From Anastatus disparis (lineage: Eukaryota > Arthropoda > Insecta > Hymenoptera > Eupelmidae): 64,000 nt of DNA. Within the stretch, counting starts at the first letter, position 1, and each line of letters begins with the position of its first letter. The notes under the pieces were generated by a model. The model made no database searches. It saw nothing but the letters and a program-made list of their open reading frames with translations, and was not told the origin of the DNA. The stretch lies in the NCBI GenBank assembly GCA_017163975.1, contig JAFFSR010000237.1, positions 2,418,001 through 2,482,000 of the forward strand, in the 5' to 3' direction. This document shows, one piece after another, positions 12,901-25,446 of the stretch. Made by a program: the position numbers and the translations under genes.

Positions 12901-15900
12901 TTCATCTTCATCTTCTTCTTTATCTTTATCTTTCTTCTTTTTATCTTTTGAATCTCCTGCCGTTGCTGATTGAAGGTATTCCTTTGGTGTACGCGCTTGT
13001 CCAGTTGCTATTAATTGTGATCCACCATCTTTCTCTCTGGGAATCTGATCGAAAAAGCCAACTTCATCGAACCACATCATGAACCATTCGTGTATTTCAG
13101 AACGGATATCTTCGATTAAAGATGGGCCACGACTCTCATAAATCTGTAGTTTTGGATAAATGCTTTATATTTTGTGACGAATAATTGATGAATTTATATA
13201 AAATTTTTTTTAGATTTTATTTGATTTTTAAAATATTAAATTACATTGTAATCCACTAGATAATTTATTGATGAAATTAATAAATATTGAAAATTTTTAT
13301 CAATACATCAAAATCAGAATGAATAAAAAGAAATAATAATTTTCATTTTAAAACAGAACATATAAATTAAAAGTATCATATCACATAGAACTATTTTATA
13401 ACTGTTTATCAATAAATTCTGAATCTATCCATTTACAAATAATGAATTAAAAAAAGAACATCATTACAGTAATCATAAAAAGAAGATAATTAAAAAACAC
13501 CTTTTCCTTTTTCTTTTGCGTAACTTCATTCATCTGATCTACAGCTGCTTTCTGCATTTCCAATCTTTCTTCAAAAAATTCCTCGAACTCGTTATCAAGA
13601 TCAGGTGGTTTCCAATACGGTACCACCATCCCTAAAGCTTCATCCTTTCGATCCCATAACTTTTTAACTTCACGTCTGGCAACAAAACCTCTCCATGCCT
13701 TTTGTATCACTATAGCTGCCTCGTTCATTATATATTTGGGATATTCCTTGACTTTAATTTCGCCCGCCGATACTCGCCTATTAAATTCTATTTGTTTTTC
13801 CACTGAAAATAAAATAAAGAAACTCATGATTATCTCTGAGATTAAGATCTAAGGACATTAAAAAAAAGCAATTTGTTTGGTAATATATGCAAATGGACAA
13901 GTTATTTATATTACTATGAACTGAATTTACATATAACTAAATTTTTCATTTCTATATGTCCCGGATTGATGCCTGCAGAACCATATCGTGTTACCAAACT
14001 TTATAAGACATAGTAACACGATTACCTTATATGACAAGTATATATACTAATGTGCATATATAAAAAAAGAGAACCTGATTTTTCATTTAAATAAACAGTC
14101 CAGGCTTATTCAATAAATTTAATTAATTCGTGTATTGGAAAAATATCATAAAAAGTCACGTAGAAAAAATAGAAAACCAATAAATAAAGAAAGTAATATA
14201 AATTTTCCTTTCAAATGACCGGAAGTCGCTGACATTTTTCGCTCGATTTCATATAAAAGAATAAAAAAAATATCTATTTAGAAGTTGTCTTTAGTATATC
14301 CTATCCATTGACAAAGTGAGGGAAGGAGGGAGGAGGGGACCTAAAACTTTGAGATCCGGTTTCGCCTTCGGATATATTCGATTGCTTCGATCCTTCTTAT
14401 AACGCGTGCGACACCTTCGACTAATACACCCACGCACACATAACGGTCGCTTTAGCTTTTAAACTTGCCACTTTTCAATTCGTCTTGGCTTATTTCGTTC
14501 ATTCATTTTCTTTTTTTTCTTCTTTTACTTTTTTTTCGTTTCTTTTCGAATGAGAGTTATTGGTGAATGGTTATATATCTCGTTTTTATACGTTCAACGA
14601 CGTACTACTGCGACTTTATCGAGATTATCGGATGCATATATATAATCATTTGTGAATGAGAAAAAGAACTTTCTTGATTTAAATGATTGAATAAGATATT
14701 TTTAAGCGAATGTATGAGGATAATAATTGAAGATTTTTGAATGAATTAAATCGGTTAGCTATATTTTTTTAATCAATTTAATGAATGTTTTCAGTCTTTT
14801 AGAATTTTTCTCTTTTAAAATAGTAAAATTTAAAAGATATGTATGAATGAATACTATGTTATGAAAGAATTAAGTTCTCTTTTTCTTTAAAAACTGGTTT
14901 GTGTTGAAAAAAAGGTTTATTTCGAAATGACTTTTGCAAAGAAATAAAATTGCTACAGATATATATTTCATATGACATTAAAGAAAATTTGATTAAAATT
15001 TCTTGTATTCTGAATTATTTATAAATAATTCAAAATTGAAAAATAAATATTTTAATAAAAATTTCTTTCTATGAATAATAATTTAATTGCATTGAAAACC
15101 CATAAATAAAAAAAGGTATACATTACCTCTGATAGCAGTGCGTCTAGAAACTCTAGCCCTCTCGTGCTTTTGTATGAGTTGTATCGCATCGTTGAATCTT
15201 TTTATTGCAGCCTCTTTAGCCTCCCGAGCAGCTTTTTCTTCCGGTGTCTCTTTAATCGACACAGTTGATGCTACCGACGATGGTGCTTCTGATCTTTGCT
15301 TTCTTTTTCTAAGGAATGGTTGCGATACGTCTGTTTTAATACTGGTTGCTTCTGATTCGAAATCCTCTTCTACTTCTATAAAAGTTTCATGCAATTAAAT
15401 TTTCAAGTGATTTTTTAGTAATTAAATTTTCATTGTATTTGGATAGGATTTTTTGAAATTTATATGATTTTTGTTGATTATCAATTATTATTTATTATTT
15501 TGATTGAATTTTAATTTTGATATATGCATTCGGTATATTCCTATGCGCTTTTTACCAAAATACCACAGCAAAACAAAGATAAAACAACCAGTAACATCTA
15601 GATAATTTAATTTTTATTAAACATTAATTCTTCTATGCGAAACATTTCTCAATTACATATTATGAACATAAAAATTATTATTTTCTACAACACATCAAAA
15701 ACTAACAAAACCATGGGTTCGATAGACCCTTGTAGAATAATATTGTATCAAAATTAAAAAAAAAATTTAATTTTAAAGATATGAGCAATAACACATAAAA
15801 TAAACGTTTTTTTTATTTCTTATTTTATTTAACGTCACGGTATTTATGCTATCATTACAATGCTACTTAGCGACGGAGGTCGTCAGTGTGTTTTTGTTAA

Positions 15901-17612
15901 CAAAGCACATGTAACATACAGTGGTGCTTGTATCAATCGGTCGCTGAGAACGGGATTAGAACTCGAAACCTCGAGATTATGAATCCATCGCTCTACCGAC
16001 TGAGCCACTGACGATCTCTGTATAAAGTTTTGTAATTTAAATCAATTTATCAATGTACAAAGAATTAATTCAATTTTTTATTTTATTATTAAACCACTAA
16101 TTATTTTCAAATTTATCGTAAACACTTTATGACACTATGTTTTTGAAATAATCACTATAAAGAAAAAAAATACTGCCTTCAAACCAACGTAATAACGTGC
16201 AGTATATAAACACTTATATTATGCTTATTATACTCTTGTCTTCATTTTAAAGCAGAGCAATAAAGCAAACGCGTATAATGTAGCATACACGGAGGCGTGA
16301 AGCTGACGTTACGTGTCGTTGAAAAATTCTTATAACAGCGAAACACTTTTTCAAGCCAATTAGGAAAGCTTCGCTTTGCATTACCATAAGCTTTTGTAAA
16401 ACGGGATCGTAATAAAAATGACAACTAAAAAAAAGTGCAAATTGAATATACAAACATTAAAAGCAACTTATTTACTAACGTTTGTTCGCCTCGTTGATCA
16501 TGTCGTCGACTATTTTTTTACGACGATTAAATTCAGCCTTTCTTTCCGCTGCATTGTATACCGGACCGGTGAGCTCTACGTCTTGGGGCGTAAACTTCAG
16601 CCTCTTCAGAATTTCGTTTGGCCATCTATTTTTATTATTTTTAAAATTATCTTTTGGATGGTATTATTTTTTAATTATTTATGAAAACAATAAATTTTTT
16701 TTAATTTTTTTAAAGTTATAACTTTGAAATGCAAATCATAATGATATCACGAATGGTTAAATATTATAATTTAGTTATATTTCATTTCTAAGCAAATTTT
16801 ATTAATTTAAAATTTGAAATACAAACTAATTTTTCAAATCAATAAACTATTTTAATTATATACTTTTAAAATAAATAAACCTCTAATAATTTCATCGAAT
16901 TTAAAAATTATAAATAATTTTGAATTAATAAATCTTTATTATTTACACAGCTTCAAGTAAAATTTCTTGAAAGATATTATCATCATTTTATAATTAACTT
17001 AATTACAGTAATCCATACTTAAACGTTAAGCTAATAACGAAAATAAAAATAAAATCTAATATACTATTACACGTTTTAAATAATCAATCACAATGTCATC
17101 ACGTAGAAATACGATATAACGCAAGAAAATAATAATAAATTAAATAAAATTGTTATTTTATTTACGGGCATTCGGCTAAAGTGAGACCAACAACTTCTTG
17201 TCTGTATTCCAGCATACGAACGATTGAATAATCGAGCATTTTACCAGCAAGTTCTCGTATTTGCGGTTGCACTAGTTGATCGTGGGCATCAGTTAAACGT
17301 TGCACTATTTTACGATATCTGTATTAAAGCGAAAAAAAATGAAGAAAAACAGAAAAATAAAAAAAGAATTGAAAAATAGATTGAAAAAATATGACATTGG
17401 TATATTGAATACAAAACCAAAGTATTTATTTATCGAATTACGCGACTTGTTTAGAATTACTCAAACCTTAAATATAATTCTAACGCGATTTTTATAGCCT
17501 CTGGCGGCTTTTTTATAGGCTTTCCGTGCTGTATTTTTTTGTCTTTTACGAGCAATTGGTCCAAATCCTTTTGTGCATCGATCCATAATGATGTGTAAAA
17601 TGTGTGGGGCAT
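9948..17612 (-). CDS. DRC11: Dynein regulatory complex subunit 11 (IQ and AAA domain-containing protein)
   Basis: DRC11 is part of the nexin-dynein regulatory complex linking axonemal doublets in motile cilia and sperm tails. Nine minus-strand exons join in frame: 17467-17612, 17166-17318, 16480-16625, 15127-15375, 13501-13802, 12603-13143, 12184-12527, 11261-11500 and 9948-10400 (857 residues plus stop), close to family length. An N-terminal helical part is followed by IQ-type motifs near residues 221-230 (IQKHERARVSRR) and 263-275 (VIQKAWRGFVARR), a Lys/Asp/Glu-rich linker (about residues 380-400), and a degenerate AAA module. The Walker A equivalent is GPGPSGQH (609-616), with Gln where a P-loop has Lys; the Walker B equivalent is in exon 8 (SIILTESETTW). 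The C-terminal VSCLAK and lysine-rich helix match the family. The ATG at 17612 gives a helical N-terminus. Low ATPase activity is inference. Confidence 0.93.
10401..11260 (-). other. DRC11 intron 8
   Basis: Intron bounded by CAG/GTATAT and TTACAG/GTT. It contains CT- and GA-rich tracts and a CpG-richer patch near 10550-10580, but no extra exon was found. Confidence 0.6.
13803..15126 (-). other. DRC11 intron 4, with a hairpin and a G-rich patch
   Basis: Holds a perfect 10-bp inverted repeat (13985-13994 and 14013-14022, 18-base loop) and a G-rich run at about 14319-14338. No coding sequence was seen. Confidence 0.5.
15810..16020 (-). mobile_element. tRNA-derived SINE, copy B (near full length)
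   Basis: On the minus strand a tRNA-like head (A-box region TGGCTCAGTCGGTAGAGCG, a CAT triplet in the anticodon-loop position, B box GAGTTCTAATCC) leads into the same body as copies A and C and ends GTGACGTTAAATAAAATAAG with an A-rich tail. It lies inside DRC11 intron 3. The changed B box makes the copy look transcriptionally weak. Confidence 0.9.
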
Positions 17613-18350
17613 TAAATTTTCAAGTTTCTTTCTTTTTGGTTTATTTTTCTTGCTTTTTTAAGTTAACTTTTACGAGAAATTTTGAAATTCATTTGAATTT
17701 ATAATTTTGAATTGAGTTTTTAGTTTTATTTTTAATGTTCCATGGTAAATTTTGTTGGCCTTACTAATGATTTTGTTTAAAATTTTGAAACTTATCTAAA
17801 CTTGTAAATTTTGGGTTAAGTTTGTATTTTGATTTTTAATGATCCATCTTGAATTTTGTTCGACCAACTGATTGACCTGTAAACCATGAATTTTGCTGCA
17901 TGTTTAGTTACTTTAGCGTAGCTATATATATATATGTTTAGAACTTTTTTTAATTTAATTTAAAATTAAAAAAAAATATTGTGTTTATTAAAAATTTTAA
18001 AATATTTTTTTATTCAATTCAATTATAAAAATTTTGTAGTTATTATTAGATTAGACTCCCTGGTAGAAAATAGTCTAGTTTTATCGAGGGCTCGATTATT
18101 TAACATACAAAACTAGACAGATCTAGAGTAAATTTCTTATATTAGATATTATTTTTATTTGTATATCAATATTATTAAATATTAATAAAAAAAACGCAAC
18201 CTTTTAAACCACATCTCTTTTAAAAAATGTTATATGTTTACTATAAAATATTAATCGTAAACATAACAATTGTACTATGAATTAAATAAAATTAATCTAA
18301 ACAATCAAATAAAAGCTAACGTTTCTTTCTTTTCTTTTTCATGTGTTCAG
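17613..18350. other. Spacer between divergent DRC11 and LRR coding starts
   Basis: Only 739 bases separate the DRC11 ATG from the first coding exon of the LRR gene. The right end is a CT-rich tract ending TTCAG, a splice acceptor. At 18046-18131 lies an imperfect inverted repeat (TAGTCTAGTTTT and AAAACTAGACA), possibly a decayed foldback element. Confidence 0.45.
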
Positions 18351-18351
18351 A

Positions 18352-21300
18352 ATGCCGGATACGTTGCGAATAGTTTTCCTAGTGTCAACGATAATCACGG
18401 CGTCTTCAATTGTTGGCGCTACGTTAAATTATTCAACGACAACAGTTACGACAACGACAACAAACAAATCATCATCATCATCAACGCTATCGTCGATATC
18501 AATACCAATTAATACGCAGGAAGAATTGATAATTGACAATGACAATGAAACGAGGACGGATAAGTTAAATAATGTTAATAATGAGAAAATTACCAAAGAT
18601 GATGTTACCAAGACCATAAGCGATGTTAGATGGGAATGCCCTAATATCACTGGCTCTGGTATTGAATGCTCGTGTGATTTTCCTCATACATTAAGATGCA
18701 TTGGCGATAGGACTGCTTTACAGGTAATTTCATTTAATTTTATTATTTATTTTTTTTAAATTTCAATATTTTCATAACATTGTGCGGTATGCTATTTTGC
18801 ATGAAATATTTTATTTTATTTTTAAAATTTTTTGACAACAAAAGTATTACCAAAATTTTAATAATAAAAAAAATAGAAAAGATTTTGTAAGAATCAAATA
18901 GTTTACGTTTTTGTATTTATTTTCTACACTGAAAAAAATAGAATCTAGAACCAATGAGAATCCGCTTGGTGGTAGAAGATTTTCGTTTTGTTTTAAGCCA
19001 TAGTAGAATTCCGCTTGACTCTAGAGGAAAATCTGCTTCAATGATATTGACTTCCTTCTAATAGATATTCTGCTACCACCTAGCAGAAATATTTTTGAAG
19101 CAACTAAACTTTAATATGATGAATATTCATCTTGATTATAGTTATTAGGTACAACTAGATTTCTATTTGATTCAAGAACTAAGAATCAAATAGATTTTTC
19201 CTCTTACTCCTAGATTCTATTTTTTTCAGTGTATTTTTACACTTAATTTTATACAATTGTTTATTTTACAAAAAAAAATTAACATGAATTTTTCTCATTT
19301 TCATGAAGATTTTAAATGCAAATAAGTAAAAATTTTGCACATAAAATTGTTGATACAAATAAATTTTTATTCAACATTTTCAAAATTATAAACTATAAAG
19401 TTAAATTTTTTTAAATACAAAAATCTTTACGTATAAATTTATTGAATTAATCACATAAATAAAATTTTTATCAAACAATGAATGAAAAAAAAAGCAGCAT
19501 TAATAAATTTTATTAATTTCCGTCACGTTATCCACGTAATCGTGCCTCCTTTGACATTTCTTTCTCTTGGTCAAAAGAAAAAGAAATAAAAAAAGTGACG
19601 AACAAGAGAAAGAAATAAAAATACTAAAAGAATGGCAAATTATTATTCGCCTGTTGTAATGTTTAAAATCAATATACACAGACAATAAGTCTACACCTCC
19701 GTCACAGTCGTCCGGGAATGATTTCCTTGCTGGACGTGACGCTATCTGGTATTTCAATGCTTCCGGCCAACTTCCTCGAAGACGTCGCGCTGCACGGACT
19801 TGTCGTGTCAACTGGTGAGCTCAGGCGTATACATGAAAATGCGTTTACATCGTTAACGAGGCCGTTACAAGCGCTCGGCTTACCAAATAATTTGTTGGAT
19901 AATGTGCCGACTATTGCATTGGCTAAACTTATTGGGTTGGAGAGGCTTGATTTGTCGCACAATAAATTGAAGACTCTCGAGGAGAATTCGACTCAGGTAC
20001 ATTTTTTTTCCTTAATTTTTAATTAGAAGATAATTTTATTCTTAGATTTTAATTATAATTTAAATTAAATGTAATTTGAGATTTTTTTTTATTTGATAGT
20101 AATAAAATTGAACAAGAAATTTTGATGTAACGCTAAATTTCATATACATGAACATATATTTTTATAGATAAAAATAATGTAAAAATGTGTCATCTCATGT
20201 TTTGATTGAAAAATAAGTGTTGATCAATTAATACACGACAATTATTTTTTTAAATTTATGATTCAAATTTCTGTAAATTTAATTCAAAAAATGTCTGAAT
20301 TGTTCTTGTCAAATAAAAGCGAAATTTATATTCTTCAAATTGTCCTTTGCTATGCTGATTAAAATCAGCGGTTGAGAAACACAGTTTTTCAATTACAGAA
20401 ATTTAAATATTTCAAAATTTAATTCGACTTTTCGATTAAGAAAATTTATAAGTTAATTTTGTCGAAATGCACAGATTGACCTTTTGAATTGAAATTTCAA
20501 TGTTTTCATAATTTGACCTTGAGAAATAATGAAGAAATAAAAGTCCAAATCTGAATTAATTTAAATCGTATCGTATTATGATTTATCAGACTCTAAAACA
20601 ATAATATTAAAAAAAATATCGAAAATTTTTTCCAGGGATTAAAAAATTTAACCTACTTGGACTTATCGGACAATCTATTGTCTCAGCTATCGCCAAAAGC
20701 ATTCGCCTCGCTTCCTGGATTAAAGTCATTAAAAATGCACGGTAATAGGCTCAGCATATCGGCTTTATCAGCGCTACGCGGTCTGAGAAATTTAGAAGAA
20801 CTCGATCTATCGGCTAATTTATTGAGCGGTCCACTTGGTACAAATTTATTGCCGCCGATGCCAAAACTACGCTACCTGACGCTATCCGAAAATGAATTAA
20901 AAAATGTTCAACAAGGCGCTTTAATGGGTTTGAAAAATTTGACGTCACTTGTTTTGAGTCACAATCAGGTATAGTTTTTTACACTTTCTATTTCTGTTTT
21001 TGTCAGTCATTTATTTTTTTTTTAGGATTAAATATTTATTTAATTTTTAAGAATTTTAGACAGTTTTATCTTCATTAAAATTTTGATAAATATTATAATT
21101 AAAATGTTAATTTTTCATAGTAGTAAAGTTATTTGCACTAAAACAAATAAAGTAAAATTCTCTCTAAAGTTGGATTTACAGGGAAAATTTACTTTAATAG
21201 AATAAAATTTATTACTAATTTATTCCAGTGAAATTTTTATTAACACTTGAAAATCAAAATTAATTTTTATTTGATTAAGCACGTACTTAAGTACTAAATA

Positions 21301-23621
21301 TATAATGGGTATCAGTAAATGTGAATAATATTTTTTTTTAAATCATTAAAACAAAAAAAATGGTTTTATTTATAATTCGTCTAATTCAAAATAATTTTTA
21401 TTCAACAGATTGACGTACTTGAAGACCACGCATTCAAGTACCTATCAACACTGACTCATCTAGATCTCGCTTACAACGGCATAGTGGCGGTATCAAGCTC
21501 ATCACTGGCTCATCTTGAAAATCTGAAAAGTCTCGATTTGACCCATAATTTTTTACGTTCATTAAACGGTGATTTAATAGTACCATTGCGCAGTCTTGAA
21601 GACTTGCGTTTAGACGACAACGACATAACGATGGTAACGAGCGACGTGCCGACATCAAAGCTGAAATTAAAAAGTTTATCACTCGCTGATAACCCATTAA
21701 ATTGTGATTGCACGTTACTTGAATTCGCCAATTGGCTGGCTAATTCGAGTCTCGACGACGAGGATAAAGTATCAGCTGTTTGCGCTACACCACCTGCTTT
21801 GGAAAACGGTATACTTACACAAGTATCACCTGGTAGCTTATTATGCGGCGATCCAACACCACCTATTATGACCAGGTTACCACTTGCCGCTGCACAATTG
21901 ACGCTTAATGTGAGTTTGCTTCATTGTTGGTTTTTGTTTCTTTTTTGGGACCTTGAAAAGTTTAAATGTAATGTTTAGATTAGTTAATGGCAAGCTGTAT
22001 GTGAAAGGAATAATTTTTATATAATTACAATGTTAAGATTTAAATATCATTATTAAAAAAATTAATAAAATTTCCTCGATAGAAATTTTAGTTTAAAATC
22101 TTACGGTAATTTACAAAATTTTTCAGTTATTTAAAATTTTAAAAATAAATATAATAAAAAATAATGAATAATAACTAAAAATAAGTCTAATTTTCATCTC
22201 AAATCTTACAAAAATGTGTAATTATTTAAAAATTTTTAAACTTTGTTAATTTTCTATTTTTATTGAAATTTAACATCATTTTATATAATTTCTTTTTGAA
22301 AATTTATCTAAAAAATACTTTAATTTTAGGAATTCCATTACGACGAGGCAACAGGCGTAGATCTATTATGGCACGTTGAACCATGTACAGAACGCTACAC
22401 ATGCGACACGTTATTGGTTTACGAAGAAATCGACGACAAAGAAGTACAAATTGCATCGAGACCAATACACTGCGATTCGCGATTAATGAGAAATCCATGC
22501 TCATTACCAATCAGTTTACCAACAAGCTTGATATTACAACCTGGCCATAAGTATCGTTATTGCGTTGTACTTATGGTACCGAGTGGTTTTGACGAGCTTA
22601 GCTTGGGACTTGGTTGTAGCGATATTATTAATCTTGAAGAAACATTACATCTTATGCCCGAGGAAGTAGAACAACAACAACCTAAAAATGAACCTGAAAT
22701 ATCTAATGTACATGTTAATGTATCTTCTGATGGTTATCTTAAGGTAAATTTTATTCGATTCAAATTATTATAATTCATTATTATTGATATTAATGAAAAA
22801 GAATTGGATTTTTTTTGAAAATTTTTAATCCTTCAAAATCAAAAAACGGAGTACACGATTCATATATAGTTATCGATATTACAGTTTTCCCGATTTTTTA
22901 TTTTATTTCAAAATTTGTTTGAAATATCTTTGTCTCATGCTTTTTATCAGTCAAAGTGGAATAATATAATATACAGTTTCTTTTTAACTTTTTGAATTAA
23001 GAATAAAAAATTGGAAAAATTTTGATATCAATATTTTATATTATCTTAAATTTATTTTCTTAACATATACAATCATGAATATTATATAACCGTTTATTTG
23101 AAAACAGTAATATTAACTTTTAAATTTTTAAATTAAAGGTAGAGGTAGCAATGTCCGGACCATCAGACGTCGACTGTGAAATAGATTTAGACATATTCAC
23201 CGCAGAATCTGGTCAAGTGCATCGTAAAAGACTAAACTGTAGTACCGGAACCTCAACAGGTACATTATCAGGATTAGTACCAGGCCGTTACAGAGTTTGC
23301 GCCAGCGTCGATGACGAGGAGGAGGATATAAATAAGAAATCGTTGAAAAATCATTACCACAATAAAAAATCATTGAAAGATGGTAAAGCGAGATGCGTCG
23401 AGGTCCAGACATTCAGACAAAATAATAATGAAATGCTTTTGCTTCTAGTCGCCGGTATACTTTGTATTATTTTCATTATTATAGTTTTTATTGTTGGTAG
23501 AAGTTTGCTCAAAAGAGCGAACAAAGACACATTGCCACCGCAATGCTTTATGCCAGCACAGGAGGTCGAGATAACGCATAAAGCACATTATATCAAACTG
23601 CTCGCAACTACCAAAGTCTGA
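18352..23621 (+). CDS. Leucine-rich repeat single-pass membrane protein
   Basis: Six exons join in phase 0: 18351-18723, 19682-19996, 20636-20968, 21409-21909, 22330-22743 and 23139-23621, giving 805 residues. Seen in order: a signal peptide (about 1-23), a Thr/Ser-rich then acidic stretch (24-93), a cysteine cap (ECPNIT... CSCDFPHTLRC, 95-116), roughly a dozen LRRs with LxxLDLSxNxL spacing (about 125-432), an LRRCT cap (NPLNCDC to LLCGD, 435-488), two cysteine-bearing regions resembling fibronectin-III folds (508-735), a membrane helix (about 743-765) and a 40-residue tail. The layout fits a cell-surface adhesion or signalling receptor. Insect proteins of this general kind include Lrt, but the ortholog is not established. 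The ATG at 18352 lies one base after an acceptor, so an untranslated exon must lie upstream. Confidence 0.9.
18925..19233. mobile_element. MITE with 24-bp perfect terminal inverted repeats
   Basis: The left end TACACTGAAAAAAATAG... (18925-18948) is the exact reverse complement of the right end (19210-19233). Inner sequences also pair, for example CTTGGTGGTAGAAG with CTACCACCTAG. The ends can be read as a TA target duplication flanking CACTGAAAAAAATAG..., the pattern of Tc1/mariner-type MITEs. No open frame, so non-autonomous. It sits in intron 1 of the LRR gene. Confidence 0.85.
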
Positions 23622-23990
23622 AGATGTAATTTCGACTTTTATTTTTTTTTCAATTATTATTCTATTGTGCCTTATTAGCATATAAAAATTTTATTTTCTT
23701 CGAACTGAAGAACTTTAATTTGAAATATTTGGATTTTAATGTTTTGGATTTTTTTTTTACTTTTGAAGATAAAATTCAATTTTGTTTTGTAAGAAAAATT
23801 AATATATTTTTGTAAATTAATATAAACGAACATTAAAATATAGAAATATTTCGTTATAAAAGAAAATCAATGGACATTATTATTTTCGTTAAAATTAAAT
23901 TAAAAAAAAAAACTTGAAAATTTTGAAAAGAAAAGTATTGTAAAACAACTTATTTATTTTTTATTGATTTGAGAAAATTTGATATTTTCT

Positions 23991-24002
23991 AATAAAATAA
24001 AG
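23991..24002 (+). terminator. Candidate polyadenylation signal of the LRR gene
   Basis: Overlapping AATAAA motifs (AATAAAATAAAG) about 370 bases after the stop codon. Further AATAAA motifs lie downstream, so the exact 3' end is unknown. Confidence 0.35.
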
Positions 24003-25211
24003 TTAGATTGTAAATACATAAAGAGCGAAAAATCAATTTAATCGTGAGATAATGTGTGAATGATCAAAGATTTTATTAACAAATGTAAATTTGAATAAAT
24101 AATTGGAATGAATGGAATTTATTAAAGTTACATAATAATTGTTATTGAGTGAATGCTAAAAAGGAGTGTTTAATTAATTATCAAAGAATGTGAGTGTAAT
24201 GATAACTGCTTCTATGACAATTATCAAATTTTGTAAATAAAAACGAATTTTCTTTTTTCTTCTAGCTTCTTTTTTTCTACATAAAAATCGTTACTAACTC
24301 AGAGGCTTCACAAATGTTTATTAAATTTAAGTCAATGAACATTAGCGAGTTGGCACAGCGTTGCGTATCCGACAATCAAACAAAAAAAGATTTAAAAAAA
24401 AACGTTTAACGAAAAATACTTGTAACTTGTACAAATATATTACTTATAATAATTGTTAATCGCTTTATTATATTTTAATCTATAAAAAAGAACGATATAC
24501 TTTTGTAAATAATTTCTTAGAGCAATCGTTTTGTGAATTACTATAGATACTCTAAAATTGTTGTTGATCTAAATATATTATTAAATAACATAAATTTGTG
24601 GGATATTTTCTTTCAGTTTACCTTTTGCTCTCTTTCTCTTTTGTTTTCCTTTTCTGTTTTACTTTACTTTTATGTGAATATTTTAATATTAAAAATTTTA
24701 TATAAAAGAAAACTGATTAATAACTATTATTTAATAATTACGCAAAAGAATGTATTTTTCAAAATATTTTTTTAAAATTGGACAGTGTTAAATTTTCAGA
24801 TGAATAAAATTAATTACATTTAAAACAAAAAAAAATCATAAATATTTTACAATACAATAAACACAATCATTATTCGAGAATAGAAACAAATTATTCTTTT
24901 TAAAAAATTAAATTTAATATTAAAAAAATTTTTATTCGAAACTTGATAAAAATCAAATTGAAATTTTTAAAAAATTAATACAGAAACTTATAAATTTAGA
25001 AAAATTTGGGTATAAGACTTCTAAAATCATCAATTTACATACAATTTATTGAAAAATTAATTACGAAAATGTTTCATGAGTTTAAAAATTTTTTTTTATA
25101 GTTCCGTGTAATATTTTAATACTATTTCTGGCTATAGTTTAAATATTATTTATATAACAATTGTATTACATGAAGGTATTATTTCTAAAACTATAATGTT
25201 ATCATACTTAC
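24003..25211. other. AT-rich sequence downstream of the LRR gene
   Basis: Probable 3' flank; no coding exon or repeat recognised. Confidence 0.5.
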
Positions 25212-25298
25212 ATTGGCAACAGTTGGTATACTAGAATGTAAGCATATCGGTAACCAACCACTCCAATTCTTAATTCTGTAGGTAAAAGCTTTTAGATC
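25212..25298 (-). CDS. Candidate isolated coding exon (29 codons)
   Basis: On the minus strand a good acceptor (AATATTTTTACAG) precedes 87 bases with one open frame (others stop), followed by a consensus donor (AAT/GTAAGT). Both boundaries are phase 0. The peptide starts DLKAFTYRIKNWSGW and continues LPICLHSSIPTVAN; the Trp- and Pro-rich composition is unlike the noise around it. I do not recognise the family. It could belong to an unlocated minus-strand gene, be an alternative exon, or be chance. No partner exon was found nearby. Confidence 0.35.
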
Positions 25299-25446
25299 CT
25301 GTAAAAATATTCAACAAGTAAAAAGTTATGATAATAAAGTAATATTTTTTTATAAATTTATTTAATTATTCTAAAATTTTAATATTGCAACGAACAAGTT
25401 ATTTATTCTACAAAATTTTATGATATTTAGTATCAATTAAAAGCAT

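Noticed and set aside
12719..13082. Plus-strand open frames opposite DRC11 exon 6
   Set aside because: Antisense shadows of the Lys/Asp/Glu-rich coding sequence (Ser/Leu-rich in the mirror).
14319..14338. G-quadruplex
   Set aside because: Only three runs of three or more G; four are needed for a confident call.
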